DNA from: DASZWJ01 sp963813895
GTDB taxonomy: Bacteria; Pseudomonadota; Gammaproteobacteria; JAURND01
Length of the DNA: 64,000 nt
Direction of reading: 5' to 3'
Assembly (NCBI GenBank): GCA_963813895.1
Contig: CAWFAS010000002.1
Location: 248,001-312,000, forward strand
Both the position numbers and the translations under genes were made by a program. The notes beneath the pieces are model-generated. The model ran no database searches. It saw only the letters and a program-made list of their open reading frames with translations, and was not told the origin of the DNA. Positions 26,083 to 34,876 of the stretch are shown here, in pieces. Within the stretch, counting starts at the first letter, position 1, and the number at the start of each line of letters is the position of its first letter.

Positions 26083-26973
26083 ATGAATGAGAACATGAGC
26101 ATGTACAGCAACTATAATACAGAACTTTATTTAGCCAAATGTGATTTGGCACAGCAAATAGCTGATCGCTTAAAAAAGATAAAAGGGATTATAGCAATTA
26201 CATTAGGTGGTTCATTGGCACGTAATGAAGAGAACCCTGATTCTGACATTGATCTAGGGTTATATTACGACCCTCAGCAGCCACCTTCCATTAACGACCT
26301 TAATTTGCTTGCTGCTGAACTGGATGATAGCCATTCACAAAATTTAATCACTGATTTTGGCGAATGGGGTTGTTGGGTAAATGGCGGTGGCTGGTTAACG
26401 GTAAACAGACAAGCAGTGGATTGGTTATACCGCGATATTTCTTTAGTGGCCAAAGTAATTAAAGATTGCCAGTCAGGTAAAACGTCTTGTCATTATTATC
26501 CAGGCCATCCACATGGCTTTCATGATTACTATTACTTGTCAGAAATTTATTATAGTCGGCTGCTTTATGACACTAACGGTATATTAGCTGCTTTTAAGCA
26601 ACAGGTTGAACATTACCCGCCCCTGCTAAAAAAAGCGATTATTGAAAAATATATCTGGGAGGCAGACTTTTCCTTAAAAGCCTGCTTAAAATCGGCAAAA
26701 CGCCGTGATGTTTTTTATGTAGCCGGATGCTTATTTAGGAGCATCGCCTGCTTAACTCAAGTCATTTTTGCGCTCAACGAGAAATATTTCATCAACGAAA
26801 AAAATTCCATCTTCATAGCAAATTCTTTAGCACTATGTCCAAAGGGGTTTAAAGATATTGTTACAGATATCATGGGTCATACAGGCAATAATGAACATGA
26901 GCTACTAAAGCAAATCAATAAGCTTAAACTGTTAACAGAGGACACCCAGAAAATTTATGAAATGGTAGAATAA
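26083..26973 (+). CDS. Nucleotidyltransferase-fold protein
   Basis: A 296-residue protein whose N-terminal part has the polymerase-beta-like nucleotidyltransferase motif: GGSLARNEENPDSDIDLGLY (about residues 44-63), with the paired aspartates for metal binding. The C-terminal helical half (about 150-296) resembles the DUF4111/kanamycin nucleotidyltransferase-like arrangement. Such proteins include aminoglycoside adenylyltransferases and many of unknown substrate. Its start is not marked by a strong Shine-Dalgarno; ATGs at 26083, 26095 and 26101 are all possible. It lies two bases before a GNAT gene on the same strand. Confidence 0.75.
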   Translation: MNENMSMYSNYNTELYLAKCDLAQQIADRLKKIKGIIAITLGGSLARNEENPDSDIDLGLYYDPQQPPSINDLNLLAAELDDSHSQNLITDFGEWGCWVNGGGWLTVNRQAVDWLYRDISLVAKVIKDCQSGKTSCHYYPGHPHGFHDYYYLSEIYYSRLLYDTNGILAAFKQQVEHYPPLLKKAIIEKYIWEADFSLKACLKSAKRRDVFYVAGCLFRSIACLTQVIFALNEKYFINEKNSIFIANSLALCPKGFKDIVTDIMGHTGNNEHELLKQINKLKLLTEDTQKIYEMVE

Positions 26974-26975
26974 AT

Positions 26976-27596
26976 ATGAAGCCTATCTTAATCGACTTAC
27001 CAATGCCCATCTTAACACCGCGACTACTGATTAGACCACCGCAAATTGGTGACGGCGTCGCGCTCAATAAAGCCATTATTGAATCTTTTGAAACATTGTC
27101 TCAATTTATGGATTGGGCAAAAGAAAAACCAAGCGTTGAGGATTCAGAAGAACAGGTAAGGCTATGCGCTGCCAATTGGCTATTAAAGAAAGGTGAAGAT
27201 CCGTGGCTACAATTACTGATTTTTAACCGCGAAAATAAGCAGCTCATTGGAGCAACTAGCTTCTGTCATATTGTATGGGAATTACCCTGTGCAGAAACGG
27301 GTTATTGGATTAGAACTTCTTATCAACGATTAGGTTATATGACAGAAGCGCTAAATGCTATTGTCCAGTATGCTTTTAAACAGATGAAAGTTAAAAGGCT
27401 TGGCATTACTTGCGACATTAATAATGTTCGCAGCAAAAAATTAGCTGAGCGATTAGGCTTTGTTCTTGAAGGCGTGCTTAAAGCCAGCAGGAGAGAACCA
27501 TTGACTGCTAAAATTAGCGATACGCTAGTCTATGCAAAATACGATTTATCTGAATTACCTGATTTGGTAGTTAACTGGGGACAACATAAGTATTAA
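26976..27596 (+). CDS. RimJ/RimL-type GNAT N-acetyltransferase
   Basis: A 206-residue acetyltransferase. PMPILTPRLLIRPPQIGDG at the N-terminus, the ETGYWIRTSYQRLGYMTEAL acetyl-CoA-binding segment and the VRSKKLAERLGFVLEGVLK end are typical of the RimJ/RimL (Acetyltransf_3) family, which acetylates ribosomal proteins or small molecules. It starts two bases after the nucleotidyltransferase stop, so both are likely made from one message. With the following truncated acetyltransferase this makes a small cluster of group-transfer enzymes. Confidence 0.87.
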   Translation: MKPILIDLPMPILTPRLLIRPPQIGDGVALNKAIIESFETLSQFMDWAKEKPSVEDSEEQVRLCAANWLLKKGEDPWLQLLIFNRENKQLIGATSFCHIVWELPCAETGYWIRTSYQRLGYMTEALNAIVQYAFKQMKVKRLGITCDINNVRSKKLAERLGFVLEGVLKASRREPLTAKISDTLVYAKYDLSELPDLVVNWGQHKY

Positions 27597-27628
27597 TGGT
27601 TTATTTATTTTTTAGTTGAGATCAATTC

Positions 27629-27793
27629 ATGTATACAATTACAGCGGATTTTAATCCTAGTGAAGCAGATAACCAAATTTTGAATAATGCATTAATGGGT
27701 TTTAATGAAAAAATTCTTAAAGAGCAGGTAAATCCGCTTTCTATTTTTTTAAAAGATGAAACCCATGCAATTCGCGGTGGCATAGTAGCTTAG
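27629..27793 (+). pseudogene. GNAT acetyltransferase truncated by a MITE
   Basis: An ATG at 27629 opens 54 codons (MYTITADFNPSEADNQILNN at the start; IFLKDETHAIRGGIVA at the end) that match the first third of a GNAT acetyltransferase. The frame is stopped by a TAG formed where the element at 27793-27987 begins, and no continuation is seen after the element. The loss of the acetyl-CoA-binding half makes it a pseudogene. A weak GAG Shine-Dalgarno precedes the start. Confidence 0.7.
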
Positions 27794-27987
27794 GCTCTGT
27801 AAAACAATAACTTATCTTTTTAGCGCCCAGATGAGACTCAGATTTGCAGACGGGAGGGGGTAGAAAAATGCGCGCATAGTCGACGGAACGTCGGTTGTTC
27901 TATGTAAGTGTTTTTCTATCCCCTCCCGCCTGCGAAGATGGGTCTTAGATGGGATGTTAAAAAGATAGGTTATTGTTTTACAGAGCC
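27793..27987. mobile_element. MITE with GGCTCTGTAAAAC termini, copy 1
   Basis: A 195-base non-coding element with inverted ends of about 36 bases (GGCTCTGTAAAACAATAACT and its complement), an inner AGGCGGGAGGG-type arm, and a central CATAGTCGACGGAACGTCGG block. It is flanked by TTA on both sides, a 3-bp target duplication. A second copy is at 49261-49486. The 3-bp TNA duplication is that of some IS5-family groups, so a related transposase elsewhere may mobilise it. Confidence 0.85.
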
Positions 27988-28000
27988 TTAGGGCTGGTCC

Positions 28001-28702
28001 TTATAAGAGTACCACTTGCGACATTTCCTCTGCTGTCAGACATAACGGCAGCAGCGGTAATAGGGAGGGAACATTAATATAGTATTGGCACATCCGCTCA
28101 ATGTTTTCTCGATAATAAGCTCCTCCATAACCTACAAACCGAGTAACAACGTCCTGGGTGGCAACATCGTTCAAACCATCACCCACATAGACCAACTGTG
28201 GATATCGCTGCTTCAAATGAGCCGCAATTCTACATTTACCATCGGAAAACACCAATGGAGACTCATGATCAAAATCGCGATAGCGTCCCTGTTCGTCAAA
28301 ATAAATATCAACCGCAAACACATTCGCAGCTGGAATATTTAATAGGTGAGCAAAACGCACGACAGCCGGATATAATCCCGCCGAAATAATATAAATAGCT
28401 TTACCCAAACGAGTTAGTGTTTTTAGGACAGTTAATAAACCGGGGGCCATATGCTGAAAATAATGATCCCCTAAAGCTGCAACCTGATCTCGCGTCGGCA
28501 TGACTAAATCCAAACGCTGTCGATATAACTCTGGATTAATCCCAGAATGTCCCATAGCCTCTGCTGTCAAATTTTTAACCTGCTCTCCAACCCCGCAAAC
28601 CTGCGCTAATTCATCAATTCCTTCAATATGACTCAGTGTTCCATCACAGTCAAAAACAATAGCGTCCATGGGAATTAAGGGATGATTATTATTGGACTGC
28701 AT
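28001..28702 (-). CDS. serB: Phosphoserine phosphatase-type HAD hydrolase
   Basis: A 233-residue HAD-superfamily phosphatase. Motif I is VFDCDGTLS (about residues 14-22), motif II the serine in IYIISAGLYP, and motif IV YVGDGLNDVATQD; the cap is the small helical SerB kind. SerB hydrolyses phosphoserine to serine. Its start overlaps the serA stop by 14 bases, so it is coupled to it and forms the end of the comA-serA-serB operon. The MITE copy ends 14 bases downstream. Because a phosphosulfolactate synthase gene is in the same operon, action on a different phosphoester cannot be excluded. Confidence 0.85.
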   Translation of the reverse strand: MQSNNNHPLIPMDAIVFDCDGTLSHIEGIDELAQVCGVGEQVKNLTAEAMGHSGINPELYRQRLDLVMPTRDQVAALGDHYFQHMAPGLLTVLKTLTRLGKAIYIISAGLYPAVVRFAHLLNIPAANVFAVDIYFDEQGRYRDFDHESPLVFSDGKCRIAAHLKQRYPQLVYVGDGLNDVATQDVVTRFVGYGGAYYRENIERMCQYYINVPSLLPLLPLCLTAEEMSQVVLL

Positions 28703-29897
28703 GGGTTTTTTCCTGCACGGCTAATCTGGCTTTTTCTAAACACCTAACTTTGATAACGCCGTGAATAGTGGCTATTTCTTTAATGACGCCCGGAGTCACT
28801 TCACCTTCTACATCGATTAATGTATAGGCTATTTGATCACGCGATCTATTCAACAAATCGATAATATTTAATTTGGCGTCAGCTAATTTTGTGGAAATCT
28901 GCGCTACCATACTTGGAATATTAGAGTTAACAATAGCTAATCTGACTCCCTGATTAAAAGGCATTTCGATAGTAGGAAAATTCACTGAATTGGTAATATT
29001 GCCTGTTTCCAGATAATCACGAATTTGTTTTACTGCCATTATGGCGCAGGTTTGCTCAGCCTCACGAGTAGAGGCACCCAAATGCGGCAGACTGATGACA
29101 CGCGGATGGTCTTTTAATTGTGCACAGGGAAAATCACACACATAGCTTAATACGCGATTTTCATCTAGCGCAGTTAACAATGCAGTTTTATCTACAATAC
29201 CGTCGCGGGCGAAATTCAATAAAATCATCTCCGGCTTTGACAAACGCAGACGTGTATCATTAATCAGATTCCGAGTCTCTGCCGTAAGTGGTATATGCAG
29301 ACTGATCACATCAGACTGCATCATAAGATCTTCCAGGCTTAGCACTTCTTCCACATGTGCGGATAACTCCCAGGCACGTTTGACGGTGATGGTCGGGTCA
29401 TAACCGATGACGCGCATTCCCAGACCAATGGCCGCATTGGCCACTTTCACCCCCACATTACCTAAACCAACAATGCCTAAGGTTTTGCCGGGTAATTCAA
29501 AACCAGCAAATTGTTTCTTGTCACGCTCTACTTGCGCATTTATTTCCTCATCGTTGCCTCGTAGCTGACGCACGTATTCCCATGCCTGACAAATATTCCG
29601 ACAGGCCAGTAATAAGCCGGCCAGCACTAGCTCTTTCACCGCATTGGAATTAGCCCCGGGAGTATTTAATACTGGAATTCCTAACGTAGTCAGCTTATCC
29701 ACTGGAATATTATTAACTCCAGCACCTGCACGTGCCACCACCTTGACGTTCTGCGGCATAGGCTTTTCATGCAATGACGCCGAACGCACCAGAAGAGCAT
29801 CGGGATCAGCCACCTGACTGGCCACTTCATAAAGCTGTTGTGGGAATTGCTTTAATCCCAAAATATCAATTGTATTTAAAGTTTGGATTTTATACAT
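28689..29897 (-). CDS. serA: D-3-phosphoglycerate dehydrogenase with ACT domain
   Basis: A 402-residue D-2-hydroxyacid dehydrogenase. The Rossmann motif GIVGLGNVGVKVANAA is near residues 140-155; the catalytic arginine, glutamate and histidine regions are NFARDGIVD and SLPHLGAST. Residues about 320-400 are an ACT domain (VPSMVAQISTKLADAKLNIID, GVIKVRC), as in serine-sensitive SerA. It oxidises 3-phosphoglycerate in the first step of serine synthesis. Second gene of the leftward operon, 55 bases after comA and overlapping serB; serC is not in the window. Confidence 0.92.
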   Translation of the reverse strand: MYKIQTLNTIDILGLKQFPQQLYEVASQVADPDALLVRSASLHEKPMPQNVKVVARAGAGVNNIPVDKLTTLGIPVLNTPGANSNAVKELVLAGLLLACRNICQAWEYVRQLRGNDEEINAQVERDKKQFAGFELPGKTLGIVGLGNVGVKVANAAIGLGMRVIGYDPTITVKRAWELSAHVEEVLSLEDLMMQSDVISLHIPLTAETRNLINDTRLRLSKPEMILLNFARDGIVDKTALLTALDENRVLSYVCDFPCAQLKDHPRVISLPHLGASTREAEQTCAIMAVKQIRDYLETGNITNSVNFPTIEMPFNQGVRLAIVNSNIPSMVAQISTKLADAKLNIIDLLNRSRDQIAYTLIDVEGEVTPGVIKEIATIHGVIKVRCLEKARLAVQEKTHAVQ

Positions 29898-29952
29898 AGG
29901 AGCCTCATTAGAATTAGTGATAGAGAATTATTGATAGAAAACAAGTCCTAAG

Positions 29953-30825
29953 TTATATGGATGCTTTTTTGCCATGCCAAAGTTCGCGATCACCCCATAA
30001 TTCTAATCGCCAAGCATTAAATTCAACGATATTCTTTGAATTCATCATTAAATTAATATCAGTACTCACTTTTTTTAAATACCATTTAAATGTTTTGCGG
30101 GCTTCATCATCTTCTGGAGATACTTCAAACATCAGCTTTTCAATACCAAATTTCTCTATTAATCCAAAAATAATCTCGGTATGCCAATTTTTTGGATCTT
30201 CAATCCCTTCGGTGATACCTTCGGACTCAACCATTAACATATCAGCGCCTGCAGCAAAAAATTGCTCGCCTTCTGCAATTAAATCTTTTAAATTTTTTAT
30301 AGACTTAATTTTTTTACTATAACCAAATTCTTTTGAGCCGCCACCCACGCCGCTCATGATAGTGATTTCAGGTTTTGCTTTTAATCCTAATTTTTTTATT
30401 TTTTTAACAATTGCAATTTGATCTTGCAAGCAAAAATCATCCGGATGATTAAACATACCGCTGGACACTTCAACAATATCAAATCCCAATTCTTTTGTTT
30501 CATTTAAATAAAAGTCCACATGCGCAGGATTTTGAATAACAATTCTTTCAATAAAACCGCCGGTATTCACATAAACCTGATGTTTATGGGCGAGATCAGT
30601 AAAGGATTTGACTGTTGCTTTAGGCAATAATGATTGAGTTCCACCAGCAAATTTGAAACCATCAATATAATGGCCCCAGGTGGCAAGAAGATCTTCTAGT
30701 TGGTTGACGCTAAAAGCTTCGTAATAAGGCCCTCTTATTTCGATTAATCCAGCCTTACGAGGCTTAGGCGGTAATTCCTTTAAATCAACAAATTTAAAAC
30801 TTCTTTGAAAATGATTGCTATCCAT
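29953..30825 (-). CDS. comA: Phosphosulfolactate synthase (ComA family)
   Basis: About 290 residues from the ATG at 30825, eight to nine bases after an AAGGAG; an upstream in-frame ATG at 30864 lacks one. The protein is a TIM barrel of the ComA/HSA32 family: KPRKAGLIEIRGPYY, DGFKFAGGTQSLLP, VNTGGFIERIV, FDIVEVSSGM, KPEITIMSGVGGG, ADMLMVESEGI. ComA adds sulfite to phosphoenolpyruvate giving phosphosulfolactate, the first step of coenzyme M and sulfolactate formation. The gene heads an operon with serA and serB and is followed by nothing else of this pathway (no ComB-like gene). In bacteria its end product is generally unclear. Confidence 0.85.
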   Translation of the reverse strand: MDSNHFQRSFKFVDLKELPPKPRKAGLIEIRGPYYEAFSVNQLEDLLATWGHYIDGFKFAGGTQSLLPKATVKSFTDLAHKHQVYVNTGGFIERIVIQNPAHVDFYLNETKELGFDIVEVSSGMFNHPDDFCLQDQIAIVKKIKKLGLKAKPEITIMSGVGGGSKEFGYSKKIKSIKNLKDLIAEGEQFFAAGADMLMVESEGITEGIEDPKNWHTEIIFGLIEKFGIEKLMFEVSPEDDEARKTFKWYLKKVSTDINLMMNSKNIVEFNAWRLELWGDRELWHGKKASI

Positions 30826-30875
30826 GTATGCATTCTCCTTAAAGGTCATTATTTTATAGTTCATACAGAATGGTT

Positions 30876-31035
30876 GCCACCTGAAGCTACCCCCTTCCTA
30901 ACCTTCCCCCGCAAGCGGGGGAAGGGACTGGTTCAGTAGAATAAGTTAAGCTATGCAGCCAATTCCATGCTAGCTCGAGCAAGTCCCTTCCCCCGCTTGC
31001 GGGGGAAGGTTAGGAAGGGGGCAGCCTCTACTGGC
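30876..31035. repeat. Paired-hairpin GC-rich repeat, copy B
   Basis: Same element as at 14099 and 56955: inverted ends GCCACCTGAAGCTACCCCC... and ...GGGGGCAGCCTCTACTGGC, each containing the palindrome around CCCCCGCAAGCGGGGG. The centre (TTAAGCTATGCAG...CTAGCTCGAGCAAG) is the reverse complement of that in copy C, so the two are in opposite orientation. It takes up most of the 340-base gap between comA and mutM; the remainder shows nothing coding. Confidence 0.8.
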
Positions 31036-31166
31036 ATTTTATCTGAGTCTTCCTTCAAAAAAAGATACTTTAAATACTCGCTTTAAGCAAATCTCAACCT
31101 TGTGTGAGACGAGATCAAAGCGCTTCCCTTAGTGGGTTGAATGACATGCAACAACACCACTCAATA

Positions 31167-31985
31167 CTATAGTGGCTGGCATTTTTCACAATAAACTGTG
31201 CTGCGTTGTCCAATTCGTGTTGTTTTTAAAGGGCAGCCACACCTGACACACGGTAAATCTTCACGGCCATAGACTTGTAACTGGTTGGCGAAATAACCGG
31301 CTTTACCCTCACTATTGAGAAAGTCCTTCAAGGTAGTGCCACCCCGTTTAATTGCCTCGCGTAACACTTGTTTAATTGCTAAAACCAGGCGTCTGAATTC
31401 TTGCATTGAAATAGTGTTTGTTGGTGTTTTGGGATTAATCCTGGCAATAAACAAAGCCTCATTTGCATAAATATTACCCACCCCAACCACAACTTTACCA
31501 TCCATAATAAAAGACTTGATGGGAATTTTTCTACTACGCGATATGTGCCATAAATACTTGCCAGTAAAATTTCTTTCTAAGGGCTCTACTCCCAAATTTT
31601 TTAATAATGGGTGGGAATAAGGATCTGTTTCAGTCCATAAAAAAGCGCCAAAACGTCGCGGATCGGTGTAGCGTAACACCAGATGATTAGCAAATTCAAT
31701 GTCGAAGTGATCGTGCTTTTTCGGTGCGCTCAAGCGGGTTAAAATGCTTAGTCTACCAGACATACCTAAATGAATAATTACGGTTCCGCGATCTAAAATA
31801 AATAATAAATATTTGGCGCGCCGTTCAATTCGTTGCACTCTATTACCGCGAAGATTTTCAATAATATCAGATACTATGGGCCAACGCAGACGGTGGTCAC
31901 GTATAATGACATTTTGAATAATTTGCTGTTCAAGATAGGGTTGCAGACCACGCCGAGTGGTTTCAACCTCCGGGAGTTCTGGCAT
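31167..31985 (-). CDS. mutM: Formamidopyrimidine-DNA glycosylase
   Basis: A 272-residue base-excision repair enzyme that removes oxidised purines such as 8-oxoguanine. The catalytic N-terminal proline follows Met in MPELPEVETTRRGL, with Glu3; the lysine of RRAKYLLF, the GVGNIYANEALF helix-two-turn-helix and the C-terminal zinc finger (CVRCGCPLKTTRIGQRSTVYCEKCQ-like spacing with four cysteines) are all present. Length is usual (about 270). It is a single gene; the product ends a few residues after the zinc finger. Confidence 0.97.
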   Translation of the reverse strand: MPELPEVETTRRGLQPYLEQQIIQNVIIRDHRLRWPIVSDIIENLRGNRVQRIERRAKYLLFILDRGTVIIHLGMSGRLSILTRLSAPKKHDHFDIEFANHLVLRYTDPRRFGAFLWTETDPYSHPLLKNLGVEPLERNFTGKYLWHISRSRKIPIKSFIMDGKVVVGVGNIYANEALFIARINPKTPTNTISMQEFRRLVLAIKQVLREAIKRGGTTLKDFLNSEGKAGYFANQLQVYGREDLPCVRCGCPLKTTRIGQRSTVYCEKCQPL

Positions 31986-32095
31986 TTTTGTTTTTTCAGA
32001 TGGGTGTAGTAATAATTTCCGCTGGTCTGGGCAATGATAACTGGAATATTACCAAAGGACCAGCGGAAATATTTTTTCCGCTACTATTTAACGCA

Positions 32096-32467
32096 TCAAG
32101 GAGCAAAATCAGCTACATCATCAACATCATCAACATCATTGTCATTCTGGCCTCCATTCTGTTGCTGTGCTACTGCGGGCTGGTCATACAATTGTCCTAT
32201 CACCCCCCCCACAATACAGAAAAAAAGACCGCCCACTACTAAAGGGGCTGTTCGTCCATCAGCTCCTCGGTTTACTCCCATATCTATCACGCCTGACGAC
32301 ATACTCATAATTCCTAGCGCAACCATCGCTCTTCCAGAATAAACTAGCATTCGTTCGCTTGGTTGTGCTAGAAAATAGTTTATTATATTAGCTGTCTCGC
32401 TGGCACGGGCCCGCAGTGTATTAATAATTCCAGGTTGGTTTTCGCATCTAAAACTAAAAAATGACAT
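32096..32467 (-). CDS. Unknown small membrane protein
   Basis: About 123 residues from the ATG at 32467 (a longer frame from 32539 adds 24 hydrophobic residues, and the start is uncertain). It has two hydrophobic helices (MLVYSGRAMVALGIMSMSSGV and APLVVGGLFFCIVGGVIGQLY) and an acidic, Asn/Asp-rich tail (QQQNGGQNDNDVDDVDDVADF). I do not recognise a family. It is transcribed towards mutM but 110 bases separate them. Coding status rests on the length of the open frame and the membrane pattern. Confidence 0.5.
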   Translation of the reverse strand: MSFFSFRCENQPGIINTLRARASETANIINYFLAQPSERMLVYSGRAMVALGIMSMSSGVIDMGVNRGADGRTAPLVVGGLFFCIVGGVIGQLYDQPAVAQQQNGGQNDNDVDDVDDVADFAP

Positions 32468-32747
32468 GTTTTTCTTGCCTCTAATTGGATATATAAATCT
32501 AATGGCAGCAACCATCGCGTATAAAAATAACTGTAACAAAACTACTGCAAACTTTCCTTGCAGTTCTTACATGACAGCATATGGTTTGACCACCCCGATT
32601 GTTCTGCTTCAATTGCTAACAACTACGGCGCTCAAGGCTTACGTAACAACTCTGTAAAACCTTAACTTACCTTACATCATTTAAATTAAGGCAATATTAT
32701 CTAATGATGCTCCTATTCACTTAACCTCTAAAGGATAAAGCACTTCC

Positions 32748-34805
32748 ATGTCTACCACCAACCACCTCGCCCAGGAAACCAGCCCCTATCTGCAACAACA
32801 CGCCCATAACCCAGTGAACTGGTATCCTTGGAGTGCGGAAGCTTTGAGTATAGCAAAACGTGAACATAAACCCATTCTGTTATCTATAGGCTATTCTGCC
32901 TGCCATTGGTGTCACGTTATGGCGCATGAATCATTTGAAGACCCCGAAACAGCGCAACTGATGAACCAATTATTTGTGAATATCAAAGTAGACCGTGAAG
33001 AACGGCCCGACCTTGATAAAATTTATCAAATGACTCATCAAATGCTGACGCAAAGCAGTGGCGGTTGGCCGCTTACACTATTTATGGATCCGGAACAACA
33101 CATACCTTTTTTTTCTGGCACTTATTTCCCAAAAGAACCTCGCTACCAATTACCTGCATTTAAAGACCTATTGCGACAAATCGCTAATTTCTACCAACAT
33201 CATCCAGCAGAAGTTGCCCAGCACTCACAACAATTATTAAACGCATTACAAGATTCTTCGCATCTCACACCTGCCAGCAAGGAACTCTTAAATTTTGCTC
33301 CGTGGCAACCTGCCATACAACAACTCACTATCAGTTATGATTCTGAAAATGGCGGTTTTGGACAGGCACCCAAATTCCCCAATCCCAATAATTTGCAATT
33401 ATTGGTGCACGATGGGTTTGCCGCCAAGCAACAAAACGATATTAATAACACTTCACTGGATAAAGTAATCTATTCCTTAGAAAAAATGGCTGCAGGAGGA
33501 ATTTATGACCAGGTAGGGGGCGGGTTTTATCGCTATTCAGTAGATGCGAAATGGCATATCCCGCACTTTGAAAAGATGCTCTACGATAATGCGCAATTAT
33601 TAGTTTTATATGCTATTGCCGATGCGATACATCCGCAACCCTTATTTCATAAAATATTGGCAGAAACTGCCGCTTGGGTTATAAATGAAATGCAATCGCC
33701 GGAAGGGGGCTTTTATTGTGCAATGGATGCGGATTCTGAAGGAGTTGAGGGTCGTTTTTATTTATGGACTCCACAACAAATCCAGACAATACTATCCGCG
33801 GAGGAGTACCGGCTGTTGTGCTTGCATTTCAATCTGACCTTGCCCGCCAATTTTGAAGGCCAGTGGCAGCTGCATATTATCTATACCGCAGAACAGATAG
33901 CACAAAAGTCACATATCCCATTAGAACAGGTCCGCCATATGATTAATTCAGCGATCGGCAAATTATTACAGGAACGCAACCAAAGAATTAAACCAGCCCG
34001 TGATGAAAAAATCCTCACCTCCTGGAACGCCCTCATGATCAAGGGCATGATAATGGCTGGAATCCAGTTGCAACAACCCAAGTTGCTGGATTCTGCTGAA
34101 CGTGCTCTAAAATTTATTGCTGATAATCTATGGAAGAACCAACGCCTGCTGGCCACTTATAAAGATGGACGAGCACACTTATCTGCTTATTTAGATGATT
34201 ATGCATTTTTAATTGACGCCATTTTAACCTATGTGCAATTTCGTTGGGATTCGCAGTATTTTAATTGGGCACAACAATTGGTCGAGGTATTGCTAAATCA
34301 ATTTGCCGACACTGAGCATGGTGGTTTTTTCTTTATTGCCAATGATCATGAACCATTAATTTACCGCCCCAAAAACTTTACGGACGATGTTATACCCTCC
34401 GGTAATAGCATTGCTTGTTCGAGCTTACTACATCTAGGTTATCTATTGGGCGAGACTCGCTACTTACATTTCGTAGAACAAACCCTACTTTCCTCCTGGC
34501 TGGATTTAACGCAATATCCAAGCGCACACTCATCGCTGCTCATTACCTTACAAGAATATTTGAAACCGCTTGAAATCATCATCTTGCGCGGCCAACCCGT
34601 TGAATTAAGCCTATGGCAAGATGCACTGCAGAAAAACTATGCCCCTGGACGAATGATACTGGCTATAGAGGACAATGCTTCGCAGTTGCCAGCGGCTATA
34701 GCTGAAAAAAAATCTGTGGGGTCTACGATAGCTTATATATGCAAGGGCACCCAGTGCCTGCCTCCTATAACCAGCCTGGCGGAACTACAAGGAGTGATTA
34801 AGTAG
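32748..34805 (+). CDS. YyaL/SSP411 family: thioredoxin-fold plus (alpha/alpha)6 barrel protein
   Basis: A 685-residue member of the DUF255/N-acylglucosamine-epimerase-like family. The thioredoxin-like N-terminus has ETSPYLQQHAHNPVNWYPW and the CHWCH motif at SACHWCHVMAHESF (about residues 50-55). The C-terminal two thirds form an alpha/alpha toroid seen by GGIYDQVGGGFYRYSVD, WHIPHFEKMLYDNAQL and YLDDYAFLIDAIL. Function is not established; a redox or sugar-related activity has been proposed for the family. Length agrees with it (650-700). AAAGGATAAAG lies before the ATG. Confidence 0.9.
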   Translation: MSTTNHLAQETSPYLQQHAHNPVNWYPWSAEALSIAKREHKPILLSIGYSACHWCHVMAHESFEDPETAQLMNQLFVNIKVDREERPDLDKIYQMTHQMLTQSSGGWPLTLFMDPEQHIPFFSGTYFPKEPRYQLPAFKDLLRQIANFYQHHPAEVAQHSQQLLNALQDSSHLTPASKELLNFAPWQPAIQQLTISYDSENGGFGQAPKFPNPNNLQLLVHDGFAAKQQNDINNTSLDKVIYSLEKMAAGGIYDQVGGGFYRYSVDAKWHIPHFEKMLYDNAQLLVLYAIADAIHPQPLFHKILAETAAWVINEMQSPEGGFYCAMDADSEGVEGRFYLWTPQQIQTILSAEEYRLLCLHFNLTLPANFEGQWQLHIIYTAEQIAQKSHIPLEQVRHMINSAIGKLLQERNQRIKPARDEKILTSWNALMIKGMIMAGIQLQQPKLLDSAERALKFIADNLWKNQRLLATYKDGRAHLSAYLDDYAFLIDAILTYVQFRWDSQYFNWAQQLVEVLLNQFADTEHGGFFFIANDHEPLIYRPKNFTDDVIPSGNSIACSSLLHLGYLLGETRYLHFVEQTLLSSWLDLTQYPSAHSSLLITLQEYLKPLEIIILRGQPVELSLWQDALQKNYAPGRMILAIEDNASQLPAAIAEKKSVGSTIAYICKGTQCLPPITSLAELQGVIK

Positions 34806-34876
34806 AGTTTTTGGTTTATTTTTTGTACAATCTAAGAGTAATTAATGCGATGGAACGCACCCATAGGAGATAAACC

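Noticed and set aside
26083..27793. Aminoglycoside-resistance cassette
   Set aside because: Nucleotidyltransferase plus acetyltransferases only resemble resistance families in fold; no attC sites, integron integrase or IS borders are seen.
30876..31035. CRISPR array from repeated CCCCCGCAAGCGGGGG
   Set aside because: Only two inverted copies per locus and no spacers of even length; this is a paired-hairpin element.
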